This document shows, in pieces, positions 56,661 through 64,000 of a stretch of 64,000 nt of DNA. The DNA is from Streptomyces sp. BK340 (lineage in GTDB: Bacteria; Actinomycetota; Actinomycetes; Streptomycetales; Streptomycetaceae). The notes below the pieces were generated by a model. That model made no database searches. It was not told where the DNA came from and worked only from the letters and a program-made list of their open reading frames with translations. The DNA lies in contig NZ_VISR01000009.1 of NCBI RefSeq assembly GCF_007827595.1, positions 124,001 to 188,000 on the forward strand. Direction: 5' to 3'. Position numbers and translations under genes: made by a program. Position 1 is the first letter of the stretch. Each line of letters begins with the position of its first letter.

Positions 56661-57600
56661 TCACCAGGAGCCTCCGCACCGCCGCCCGCTCCCCCGCCGA
56701 CGCCGCCCGAGGAGCCGCCGCCGCTGCCGCCAGAACTTCCGGAGCCGCTGGAGGAGGGTGCCCTGGACGACATCGCGGCCGTGACGACGATGCCGGGGGC
56801 CGGCGCGGGTCCGAACCGCACGGCCGGCGACGCGCGCCGCCGGGTGGGCACGGTGGACGACTCGACGGCGTGCCGCCAGGTGTCGCCCAGGCCGAGTGCG
56901 ACGGCCCACGCCGTGCGGAGCCGCACCTGGTCGTCGTCGAGCGGTTCCGTGTCGGGGAACGCGGACGGGTCGGCGAGAGCGCGCCGGAACGCCTCGACCC
57001 GCAGCAGTTGGGCGCTGCCCTCGGGGGTGCGCCGGTGCGGTTCCCAGCCGCGCCGCCACAGCGCGAGGCCGACACCGAAGACGATCACGCCGGCGACGAG
57101 CAGCGGCCCTCCGGCCGCGTGGCGGCCGGCGCCCAGTGCGGCGCCCACCACGCCGGCGACCGGACCGAGCACGGTGGCGGCGATGCCCACGGGCCGGGCG
57201 CGGCGGGCGAGGCGCACGGCGGCCGGGTCCCACAGACCGGAATCGGCCTGCCACTGCTTCAGGTGCCGGGCCGGCGCGTGCCAGCCCGTCCCGAAGGACG
57301 AGTCGTACGCGCCCAGGGTGATCTCCGCGCGGCCCGCGAACATGTAGCGCAGAACCTCCCTGGTGACCGGGTCGTCCGGGCCCGCACCACGGTTGGGGCG
57401 CCGCAGGGTCGGGGCGTGCTCGGCACCCCCGAGCGTGAGGTGGCCCGCGGCGGCGAGGCCGGGCAGCCAGGCGGCCTGGTGCACGGGGGCCACCTGCTCG
57501 GCGGCCAGGATCCCGCCCTGTGCCGGGCTCGGGTCCCGCGGGGGCGGGGGGTTTGAGCGCCGAGCAGCAGCGTGAGGAAGAAGATGCCGATCGGACTGCC
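56661..57600 (-). pseudogene. Decayed DUF2207-type membrane protein (N-terminus lost, apparent frameshifts)
   Basis: The main frame carries the C-terminal cytoplasmic part of a DUF2207-like protein: ILAAEQVAPVHQAAWLPGL, a central two-helix membrane block (GIAATVLGPVAGVVGAALG, PLLVAGVIVFGVGLALW), then a Gly/Ser-rich tail. Two defects are visible. A hydrophobic helix (IGIFFLTLLLGA, about 57557-57600) that should precede it lies in another frame across a C-rich run, and that frame has no ATG, GTG or TTG before an upstream stop. At the 3' end the family's usual GGSW stop (56661) is in a third frame; otherwise the main frame runs on to 56501, into the exonuclease gene. It could still be translated from GTG 57495. 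Sequencing error at the homopolymers is the main alternative. Confidence 0.55.
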
Positions 57601-57681
57601 GATCCGGCGCTGACGCGGTCGCGCGCCAACTCTCGGTCCGTCCTTGCCCCGTTCCGTACCCCCGACGCCCCCCTGACGTCA

Positions 57682-57714
57682 AAAGAGCCGGTCCGCTGTG
57701 CGGACCGGCTCTTT
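57682..57714 (-). terminator. tRNA-Val terminator
   Basis: AAAGAGCCGGTCCG (57682-57695) pairs perfectly with CGGACCGGCTCTTT (57701-57714). On the minus strand it is followed by a T, making a U-rich 3' end. It lies 6 nt beyond the tRNA. Confidence 0.85.
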
Positions 57715-57719
57715 CCCGG

Positions 57720-57791
57720 TGGGCGATACTGGGTTCGAACCAGTGACCTCTTCGGTGTGAACGAAGCGCTCTCCCACTGAGCTAATCGCCC
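57720..57791 (-). tRNA. tRNA-Val (CAC)
   Basis: 72-nt cloverleaf: acceptor GGGCGAT pairs with ATCGCCC, the D arm reads TAGCTCAGTGGGAGAGC, anticodon stem CTTCG/CGAAG surrounds TTCACAC with anticodon CAC (reads GTG), and the T arm is CTGGTTCGAACCCAG. The discriminator is A and the 3' CCA is not encoded, so it is added by an enzyme. No integrase or attachment duplicate is visible beside it. Confidence 0.95.
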
Positions 57792-57830
57792 GGGAACGCA
57801 CTGAACAATACAGGTCCCTGCGGTGTTACT

Positions 57831-58277
57831 TCAAACCGCTTCCAGGTGACGCAGCAGTCCGCGCCGCCCGGCCGCCATCATCAGCCGGTGGTTGAGGCGG
57901 AAGACGGGGCGTCCCGGCACGGCCAGCCTTCTGAGCAGGGGCTTGGTGACGTCGACGACCTGGTCGTAGCGGGCCAGCGTGCCCGCGCCGTCGGCCGTGA
58001 CGGTCCAGCGGGCCGATCCCTCGATGTCGCCGGACACGGCGATCTCCAGGACACCGGCCGCCGGGGCGCGGCGTGTCTCGCGGGCGGTGAAGGTCATGGC
58101 GTACGGCAGCAGGGACCGGATGGTGATGACGCCGGTGACGTCGTCGAGCCGGGTCACCGCCCGTACCTGCGGCCACCAGTCGGGATAGCCCTCGGGCCGC
58201 TCCAGCACCGCGTACACGACGGCCGGCGGGGCGGGCAGGGACCACAGGCTGCGAAAGCGGTAGTGGGACCAGTCCAT
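57831..58277 (-). CDS. SRPBCC/polyketide-cyclase-like protein
   Basis: 148 residues (MDWSHYRFRSLWSLPAPPAVVYAVLE) with the SRPBCC/START-like helix-grip pattern: an opening strand ending in a W-x-x-P/A-x-x-V-Y-x-V helix, YPDWWPQVRAV, and a C-terminal helix (LMMAAGRRGLLRHLEAV). Such proteins bind hydrophobic ligands or act as polyketide cyclases; there is no polyketide cluster nearby, so the ligand is unknown. Stands alone between the tRNA and the polysaccharide locus. Confidence 0.85.
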   Translation of the reverse strand: MDWSHYRFRSLWSLPAPPAVVYAVLERPEGYPDWWPQVRAVTRLDDVTGVITIRSLLPYAMTFTARETRRAPAAGVLEIAVSGDIEGSARWTVTADGAGTLARYDQVVDVTKPLLRRLAVPGRPVFRLNHRLMMAAGRRGLLRHLEAV

Positions 58278-58354
58278 GGCCAGAGTCTGCCCTGGTGGAC
58301 GCGTCGGTCTGAGTACGCGTACTCATGCGCCGCACGGTGACGCGAACCACACTC

Positions 58355-58393
58355 GGGGGACGAGCGCCGCCGCCCGTGCGACGGCGCTCCCCC
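58355..58393 (-). terminator. Terminator downstream of the exo-rhamnogalacturonan lyase gene
   Basis: GGGGG (58355-58359) and AGCGCCG (58363-58369) pair with CGGCGCT and CCCCC (58382-58393), making a bulged 12-bp stem 7 nt beyond the lyase stop. Confidence 0.7.
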
Positions 58394-58400
58394 AACGTCT

Positions 58401-61133
58401 TCAGCCGGGCATCTCGTCGCCGAGCAGGGCCAGGTTCTCGATGGCCGCGAGGCCGTACAGCGCGGTGTCGTTGGTCGACACCCAGCTCGCCTCGCTCCCG
58501 GGAACCAGGGTGGCCGGTCCGGTCAGCTTCTCGGTCTTCCACGGTGCGGACTCGGTGTAGCCGTCGGAGTTGTAGAACTTGGTCCAGGCACGCTTGGCGA
58601 GCGTCGCGTCACCGGTCTGTACGGCGGCGTAGGCGTCCAGGCGCGAGTGGCCCTGGAAGAGCAGCAGGGTGCCGAAGTCGCTGCCGTAGCGGGCCGCCTG
58701 TTCGGCCTTGGTGGCGTTGAAGTAGCGGCAGTAGTCGAGGTAGGCCTCCTTGAACTCCGGCAGGTCGACCAGGTGGATCAGCTCGGCGCACAGTTCACCC
58801 AGACCGAAGACGGCCGAGAGGTGGGAGACCGCCACCACCGGTCTGTCGGCGACGGCGAACCTGCCGGTGTCGATGTCGTACAGGCCGCTGCCCTGGACGA
58901 AGCCGTTGGGCTGGGCGGCGATGGTCTCCATGGTGGACAGGACCCGGGCCCTGGCCTTCTCCCACTTGGGGCCCTTGCGCTCCCACTCCGTCAACCAGGC
59001 CGACACCAGTCCGCTCCAGTCGGTGCCGAAGCCGATCGACAGGGCGTGCGGGTCGGGGGTGTACGGGTCGGTGCGGACCTTGCGCTGCGGGTCGAGGACG
59101 AGGAACGTCTCGTCGGAGTCGACGTTGGCGCGCATGAGGTCGCCGACGCGTTCGTCGGCGGTGAGGAAGTAGTAGAAGCGCCGGTAGGTGGTGTTGGCGA
59201 TGCGCTGTTGCTTGGCACTGTCGGCGAAGTGCTGGACGCCGTGCCGGGTGCCGAGGCCGGCCCACTTGCCGAGGTGGTAGACGTCGACCTCGCCGGTGTG
59301 CCGGGTCATCGCCTCGGCGAAGCGGAAGATGTCGGAGCGGCCGCTTCTGAGGTAGGCGTACCAGAGCCACAGGTCGGGCGAGAGCTCGGAGTTGTCCCAG
59401 GCGTAGCCGCCGATGTCGTACCGCCACACGTGCCGCGCCGGGTCGTAGGTGTGCATGATGTCGCCGTAGTCCCAGAAGCCGTACCAACGGCGCATCTCCA
59501 CCTGGTCCTTGTAGTAGGCGAAGAGGAAGTCGAGGTGGTCCTCGATCTTCGCCTTGGCGGCGGTGGAGCGGTCCGGCTCGGAGTAGAGGCCGGGGCCGAA
59601 GACCTTGGCCTTGATGAGCTGCCTGGGCGGGGCGGCTAGCTGCGGCAGTGTCCGTACGGCTGTCACCTGGTCGGCGAGGGTCTCGGCGACGGGCGTCGAC
59701 TCGTTGGCCCAGAAGAGGAGTTCGCAGGTGCGGGCGATGCCGTAGGGGGTGCCGAACTCCGGCTCGTAGTCCTCGTAGGTGATGTTGAGGCCTTCGAGCT
59801 GCTCGGCGTAGGTGTCCTGGCCCATGCCGTCGTGGTAGAAGCGCAGGTCCATCGGCTGCGCCTCGGGCGACCAGAGCCAGAGGGTGACGGTGGCCTCGTC
59901 GGTGTGGGCGTCGCGGATGTCGAGCTGGGCGGGGAACTTCTCCCAGAAGTCCCGCAGGCCGAAGGAGAGTCCGCCGCTCGCGCCGCCGACGTAGCCGAAG
60001 CCGGAGGCCCGCCCGCCAGCGCCGGCGGTGATCCAGCCGTAGCCCTTCCTGGTGCGCTTGCGCAGGGTGAAGCCGTCTGCGGAGAGCTGGGAGAGGGTGT
60101 AGTCGCCCCAGTGCGGGACGTACTGCAGGCGGGTGGTGACGCGCTGGTCCCAGGTGGCCGGGTCGGGCAGCTTCCGGCCCTCGTACTGGGCGGCCTGCAC
60201 GGCGGCGCCCGGGTCGCGGCGCAGCCCGGTGACGCCCTGGACGGCCTCCCGCAGCAGGCCGGTGCCCTCGCCGCCGATGCGGATGTGCCGGTCGTAGGCC
60301 GCGTCCCGCATGGGCACGGCGAACCGTACGCCGAGCCCGCGGATGAAGTCGCCACCGGCCTTGCCGGGTTCCAGCGTGCCGTCGTAGGTGATGGTGTGCA
60401 CCATGCGGAAGGACTCGGAACCGGCGTAGAAGTACAGCCGGATCGAGAAGGGAAGCCAACTGCGGTCGCCCTTGCGGTGCTTGCCGTCGATCCGGACCAC
60501 CGCGCGGACCGGACCGTCCTGTTCGACGGTGATCTCGCCGATCACCCCGTCGAAGCGCTCCGTCCTGACCGTGCCCTGGTCCTCGTCCGCGGCCTCGGGC
60601 TGCCGGACGAGCACGAGCCGCCCGTTCCTGGCGATCTCGGTCGAGCCCCGGCTGACCGACTTGACGAGGGTGGAGCCGTTCTTGCCGATCTTCACGGTGA
60701 TGACGCCGGTGGAGACGTCGACGGTGCCGCCGCTCTTGTCGACGGTGACCTTCCGGTCGGGCGCCTTGGGGGTGCCGGCCGTGAGGGTGAGCCTGCCCGA
60801 GCCCGAGGCGACCGCGTGCGCGGTCCACTTGAGGGAGCCGTCGGGCCAGTGGGCGAGGGGCCAGGTCTGTACGGGGACGTCCTTGCCGTCGGCGTCCGTG
60901 AGCGCGAAGGTCTGGTCCTCCTGGTAGACGCCCATCGGCCAGGGCACGCCGACGGTGGAGCCGGGTGCGGCGCCGAGGCCGCCGTCCTCCAGCCAGTCCA
61001 GGGTCACCGGGTCGGCGCCGTCCGCCGCGGGCGCGGCCTGCGCGCCGCTCGCCCCGGCTGCCCAGCCGAACTGGGTGGCGGCTCCGGCGACGGCGGCCGC
61101 CTTCAGGAGGGACCTGCGGGGAATGGGAGACAT
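58401..61133 (-). CDS. Tat-exported exo-rhamnogalacturonan lyase family protein (PcRGLX/YetA-like)
   Basis: 910 residues with a twin-arginine signal (PRRSLLKAAAVAGAATQFGWAAG) at the N-terminus, so it is folded before export. The rest fits the three-domain PcRGLX/YetA layout: N-terminal RIFT-barrel-like part (DPVTLDWLEDGGLGAAPGSTVGVPWPMGV), a large central beta domain, and a C-terminal helical toroid-like domain rich in Tyr and Trp (FWDYGDIMHTYDPARHVWRYDIGGYAW). It probably cleaves rhamnogalacturonan chains from an end. The YesL-like and ABC genes upstream on the same strand suggest a shared sugar-use locus. Confidence 0.85.
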   Translation of the reverse strand: MSPIPRRSLLKAAAVAGAATQFGWAAGASGAQAAPAADGADPVTLDWLEDGGLGAAPGSTVGVPWPMGVYQEDQTFALTDADGKDVPVQTWPLAHWPDGSLKWTAHAVASGSGRLTLTAGTPKAPDRKVTVDKSGGTVDVSTGVITVKIGKNGSTLVKSVSRGSTEIARNGRLVLVRQPEAADEDQGTVRTERFDGVIGEITVEQDGPVRAVVRIDGKHRKGDRSWLPFSIRLYFYAGSESFRMVHTITYDGTLEPGKAGGDFIRGLGVRFAVPMRDAAYDRHIRIGGEGTGLLREAVQGVTGLRRDPGAAVQAAQYEGRKLPDPATWDQRVTTRLQYVPHWGDYTLSQLSADGFTLRKRTRKGYGWITAGAGGRASGFGYVGGASGGLSFGLRDFWEKFPAQLDIRDAHTDEATVTLWLWSPEAQPMDLRFYHDGMGQDTYAEQLEGLNITYEDYEPEFGTPYGIARTCELLFWANESTPVAETLADQVTAVRTLPQLAAPPRQLIKAKVFGPGLYSEPDRSTAAKAKIEDHLDFLFAYYKDQVEMRRWYGFWDYGDIMHTYDPARHVWRYDIGGYAWDNSELSPDLWLWYAYLRSGRSDIFRFAEAMTRHTGEVDVYHLGKWAGLGTRHGVQHFADSAKQQRIANTTYRRFYYFLTADERVGDLMRANVDSDETFLVLDPQRKVRTDPYTPDPHALSIGFGTDWSGLVSAWLTEWERKGPKWEKARARVLSTMETIAAQPNGFVQGSGLYDIDTGRFAVADRPVVAVSHLSAVFGLGELCAELIHLVDLPEFKEAYLDYCRYFNATKAEQAARYGSDFGTLLLFQGHSRLDAYAAVQTGDATLAKRAWTKFYNSDGYTESAPWKTEKLTGPATLVPGSEASWVSTNDTALYGLAAIENLALLGDEMPG

Positions 61134-61233
61134 GGTCTTTCCTTCCGTGCGGGCAGATGTGAGCTGATCAGGGGCATGACAGAGATGGGTGCGATGCCCA
61201 GGGGCACCGGCCTTGATCGAGGGCGCCGCGGGC

Positions 61234-61824
61234 TCAGCGGCGCCGGTACCGCTCCTCCACGGCGACGGCCGCCGCCGCGACGGCCCCGAGCACGGGGACC
61301 GCCAACGGTGCGATGAGCACAGCGGAACAGCAGGTCAGGGCCGCTCCGCCGACGAGCAGGAAGGATCCGGCGGGGTCGAGGACCGTACGGCGGCCCGCGT
61401 CGGCGAGCAGGGCGCGCCAGCGGCTTCCCGGGGTCCACACGGCCGCAGCGCGCAGCACGGCCACGGTGAGGCCGAGCAGCGCGAACAGACCCACGGCACC
61501 GGCCGGCGGCCCGCCGGGCAGCCCCGCGCGCACGGCCCGGACGTCCACCCAGGCGAGCGTCGGCACGGCCCAGCCGACGGCCCCGACGGCCCAGCCGCCG
61601 CGCAGCGCGCTCCGGAAGTCGGCGACGAACTCCCGCGCGCCGCCGCCCTCGTGCGTCGTACGACGGCGCAGATGCCGGGCGCCGGCGGCGAAGGCGGCCG
61701 GGCAGGTCACGACTGCGAGGGAGGCCACCGCGATCCACACACCGGCGAGCAGGCACTCGGCGAATACCCCGAACCTCTCCGCGACCACGGACTCCCTGCG
61801 CGGCTTCACACGTGCTTCCGCCAT
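61234..61824 (-). CDS. YesL/DUF624-like membrane protein
   Basis: 196 residues with four or five hydrophobic helices. It begins MAEARVKPRRESVVAERFGVFAECLLAGVWIAVASLAVVT; the membrane topology, the basic turn (AAGARHLRRRTTHEGGG) and the length resemble YesL/DUF624 proteins. In Bacillus, yesL lies in the rhamnogalacturonan cluster with its ABC transporter, as here. Its own function is unknown. It is 10 nt downstream of the second permease gene. Confidence 0.75.
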   Translation of the reverse strand: MAEARVKPRRESVVAERFGVFAECLLAGVWIAVASLAVVTCPAAFAAGARHLRRRTTHEGGGAREFVADFRSALRGGWAVGAVGWAVPTLAWVDVRAVRAGLPGGPPAGAVGLFALLGLTVAVLRAAAVWTPGSRWRALLADAGRRTVLDPAGSFLLVGGAALTCCSAVLIAPLAVPVLGAVAAAAVAVEERYRRR

Positions 61825-61834
61825 GGTGGCCGCC

Positions 61835-62710
61835 TCAGCCCTTCAGTCCGGAGGTCGCCATGCCGTCGATCAGGTACCGCTGGAAGGTGAGGAAGAAGAG
61901 CAGCACCGGCAGCAGCGCGACCAGGGACATGGCGATCATGCCGCCGTAGTTGGCGGCCACGCCGTCGGAGTCGCGGAACATCATCAGGCCGAGGGAGACG
62001 GTGTACTTGCCGGGCTCGTTGAGGTAGATCAGCGGGCCCATGAAGTCGTTCCAGGCGTTGATGAAGGTGAAGATCGCACTCGTGATCAGTGCGGGCCGGC
62101 ACAACGGCAGCACGATCGACCAGTAGATGCGCAGGTGACCGCAGCCGTCGAGCCGGGCGGCCTCGTCCAGCTCGCGGGGCAGGTTGCGCATGAACTGCAC
62201 CATCAGGAAGACGAAGAAGGCCTCGGTCGCGAGGTACTTGCCGATCAGCAGCGGGATGTAGGTGTTGATCCAGCCCAGCTTCTGGAACATCACGTACTGC
62301 GGGATCAGCAGGACGTGGTACGGCAGCAGCAGGGTGCCGATCATCAGGGAGAAGAGCAGGTTGCGGCCGGCGAACCGGATGCGGGTGAAGGCGTAGGCGG
62401 TGAGCGAGCAGGAGATGAGCACGCCGACGACGGCCCCGACGGCGTAGAGGAGGGAGTTCTGGAAGAAGGTCCGGATGTCGATGTCCGCTATGCCGTCGGC
62501 GAGACCCTTGAAGTTGGACAGGATCGGGTGGGACGGGAACAGCGTGAGGCTGTTGACGATGTCCTTGCTCGGCTTGAACGAGGCGCCGATCACCCAGACC
62601 ACCGGGTAGAGGATGACCGCGAGGATCAGCAGGGCGCCGAGGTGCCAGACGAGGGAACCTGCGTGCCTGCGGCCGCCCCTGTCCGTGACCTTCGTGGTGA
62701 CCGCACTCAT
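61835..62710 (-). CDS. Carbohydrate ABC transporter permease (MalG-type)
   Basis: 291 residues from ATG 62710 (MSAVTTKVTDRGGRRHAGSL). Six transmembrane helices; the EAA loop reads ELDEAARLDGCGHLRIYWSIVLPLCRPAL, which contacts the ATPase. Together with the gene upstream it forms the channel of a CUT1-type sugar importer. The ATG overlaps the stop of the first permease as ATGA. No ATPase gene is visible; streptomycetes often share MsiK for such importers. Confidence 0.93.
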   Translation of the reverse strand: MSAVTTKVTDRGGRRHAGSLVWHLGALLILAVILYPVVWVIGASFKPSKDIVNSLTLFPSHPILSNFKGLADGIADIDIRTFFQNSLLYAVGAVVGVLISCSLTAYAFTRIRFAGRNLLFSLMIGTLLLPYHVLLIPQYVMFQKLGWINTYIPLLIGKYLATEAFFVFLMVQFMRNLPRELDEAARLDGCGHLRIYWSIVLPLCRPALITSAIFTFINAWNDFMGPLIYLNEPGKYTVSLGLMMFRDSDGVAANYGGMIAMSLVALLPVLLFFLTFQRYLIDGMATSGLKG

Positions 62711-63678
62711 CGGGCGCCCTCCTCGTAGTGCACCCACTTCTTCTGCGACCAGAAGAGGACGGCCGTCACCATGGCGACTGCGAGCAGCAGCATCCAGGCC
62801 ATCGCGGCGGCGAAGCCCATCTGGGCGTTCTTGAAACCCTGCTGGTACAGGTAGCAGGTGTAGACGAGCGTGGCGTCGGCCGGACCGCAGTAGGTGTTGG
62901 AGACGACGTAGGCCGAGCCGAAGATCTGGAAGGAGTGGATGGTCTCCAGGAGCACGTTGAAGAACAGCACCGGGGAGATCATCGGCAGGGTGATGTTCCA
63001 GAACTTGCGGAACGGTCCCGCGCCGTCCATCTCGGCGGCCTCGTAGAGCTCCCTGGGCACCTGCTTCAGCCCGGCCAGGAAGATGACCATGGGCGCCCCG
63101 AACTGCCAGACGGTCAGCGCGACCAGGCAGTACAGCACCCGGTCCGCGTTGCCGACCCAGCCGCCGGCATGGAAGCCGAGGAAGGTCTGGGTGCGGTCCA
63201 CGACGGCGCCGTCGGAGAAGAGTGAACGCCAGACGAAGCCGACCGAGACGCTCGCGCCGATGAGCGAGGGGGCGTAGAAGGCGGCCCGGTAGAAGGACTG
63301 GCCGCGGCGGCTCTGCGCGAGGAGCAGGGCGACACCGAGGGCGAGCAGCAGCTTCAGCGGGGTGCCGATGACGACGTACTTGGCCGTCACCTCCACCGAC
63401 TTCTGCCAGCGCGGATCGTCGAACATCCTGGTGAAGTTGTCGAACCCGACCCACTTCGGGGTGTTGAAGAGGTTGTAGTCGGTGAACGCGAAGTACAGCG
63501 AGGCCACCATCGGGCCCGCGGTCAGCAGCAGGAACCCGGCGATCCACGGGGACATGAAGAGGTAGCCGGCGAGGTTCTCCCGGCGGCGGCCCGGCCGCCG
63601 CGCGGTGGCGGGGCCGGCCGGACGGGCCTTGCGGGTCGCGGGCGCGGAGTCCTTGACGAGCGTCACGGCACGTCCCAT
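62707..63678 (-). CDS. Carbohydrate ABC transporter permease (MalF-type)
   Basis: 323 residues from ATG 63678 (MGRAVTLVKDSAPATRK). A basic cytoplasmic start, TM1 in GYLFMSPWIAGFLLLTAGPMVASLYFAF, and the EAA loop (ELYEAAEMDGAGPFRKFWNITLPMISPVL) define a CUT1 permease. Its ATG shares a base with the stop of the binding-protein gene (TGATG), and its stop overlaps the second permease. The operon is therefore binding protein, permease, permease, YesL-like, then perhaps the lyase. Confidence 0.94.
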   Translation of the reverse strand: MGRAVTLVKDSAPATRKARPAGPATARRPGRRRENLAGYLFMSPWIAGFLLLTAGPMVASLYFAFTDYNLFNTPKWVGFDNFTRMFDDPRWQKSVEVTAKYVVIGTPLKLLLALGVALLLAQSRRGQSFYRAAFYAPSLIGASVSVGFVWRSLFSDGAVVDRTQTFLGFHAGGWVGNADRVLYCLVALTVWQFGAPMVIFLAGLKQVPRELYEAAEMDGAGPFRKFWNITLPMISPVLFFNVLLETIHSFQIFGSAYVVSNTYCGPADATLVYTCYLYQQGFKNAQMGFAAAMAWMLLLAVAMVTAVLFWSQKKWVHYEEGAR

Positions 63679-64000
63679 CAGGCCTGGAAGGCGGCCTCGG
63701 ACTCGGTGAAGAACTGCTTCACCGCGTCGGGGACCTTGGTCTTGCCCTGTCCGAGGTCGCCGCCGAGGCGCAGGAAGGCGGCCTCGACGGTGTCGGCGCC
63801 GGAGGGGTGCGGGGTGATCGTGCCGAGGACGCCGGACTTGGCGGTGTCCTCCTCGTACTGCGCGATCTCCTCGTTCACCGCGTCGGCCGGCTTGTACGCC
63901 CCGTACTGCTCGGTGCTCGCGAGGATGCCCCGGTCGTAGCCCATGATCCTGCCGACCTCGGGATCGTGGACCATGAAGTCGATGAACCGGGCGACCTCCT
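63678..64000 (-). CDS. Sugar ABC transporter solute-binding protein, C-terminal part (runs off the right edge)
   Basis: The last 107 codons are present (reading EVARFIDFMVHDPEVGRIMGY to FFTESEAAFQA), with the sugar-binding-protein C-terminal pattern (a helix with VARFIDFMVHDPE and a late GGDLGQGKTKVPDAVKQFF). The signal peptide and N-terminal lobe lie outside the window. It is the first gene of the importer operon in this direction, overlapping the first permease by one base. Confidence 0.85.
   Translation of the reverse strand, partial: EVARFIDFMVHDPEVGRIMGYDRGILASTEQYGAYKPADAVNEEIAQYEEDTAKSGVLGTITPHPSGADTVEAAFLRLGGDLGQGKTKVPDAVKQFFTESEAAFQA

Noticed and set aside
57720..57791. tRNA-Val as an integration site for a mobile element
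   Set aside because: No integrase, no direct repeat of the tRNA 3' end and no foreign-looking gene block is visible within the window.

Overview
The window is high-GC actinobacterial chromosome, almost certainly Streptomyces. The gene order (carB-carA-pyrC-pyrB-pyrR, bldD, nusB-efp, aroB-aroK-aroC-aroE, mltG-ruvX-alaS, rpsD, hisS, relA-apt-secF-secD-yajC-ruvB-ruvA-ruvC-yebC-pdxT-pdxS, the phosphatidylinositol mannoside genes, thrS) is the conserved core arrangement I remember for S. coelicolor and relatives. BldD itself is a Streptomyces developmental regulator, and GTG starts are common. Most of the window is ordinary core genome. I see no insertion sequence, integrase, prophage, CRISPR array or rRNA.

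Layout. 1-6907 (minus): pyrimidine operon, carB running off the left edge, with short overlaps between genes and a PyrR-binding hairpin in front of pyrR. 7061-7663 (plus): bldD with its own promoter and operator. 7833-10057 (minus): nusB, efp and an M24 peptidase-like protein with altered metal ligands. 10227-11093: a P-loop kinase-like protein. 11167-20852 (minus): the chorismate genes, then mltG, ruvX, alaS and two small membrane-associated proteins. 20994-23216 (plus): a STAND-type ATPase. 23238-28412 (minus): rpsD, rarA, a VKOR homologue, hisS and a metallo-beta-lactamase-fold hydrolase. 28592-30801 (plus): a membrane-anchored cyclophilin and a DUF349 protein. 30879-42670 (minus): relA, apt, SecF-SecD-YajC, RuvABC, YebC and PdxST. 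42786-46119 (minus): a LemA-like protein and a PimA, acyltransferase and CDP-alcohol transferase set for phosphatidylinositol mannoside synthesis. 46403-50460 (plus): an EF-G-like GTPase and an unknown membrane protein. 50492-53787: a HIT hydrolase, a potassium channel and thrS.

From about 53.9 kb the content becomes more accessory-like. There is a pair of linked genes (unknown 413-residue protein plus a DUF4365 protein with a PD-(D/E)XK-like motif) divergent from a DEDDh exonuclease. Next come a decayed DUF2207-type membrane-protein gene, tRNA-Val(CAC) with a clear terminator, and an SRPBCC protein. The window ends in a plant-polysaccharide locus: a Tat-exported exo-rhamnogalacturonan lyase, a YesL-like protein, two sugar ABC permeases and the end of a solute-binding protein.

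The candidates most worth checking are the PyrR hairpin touching the pyrR Shine-Dalgarno, the three-gene nuclease neighbourhood at 53.9-56.6 kb, the M24 protein with substituted metal ligands, and short palindromes that have been absorbed in frame into RelA and the STAND ATPase.
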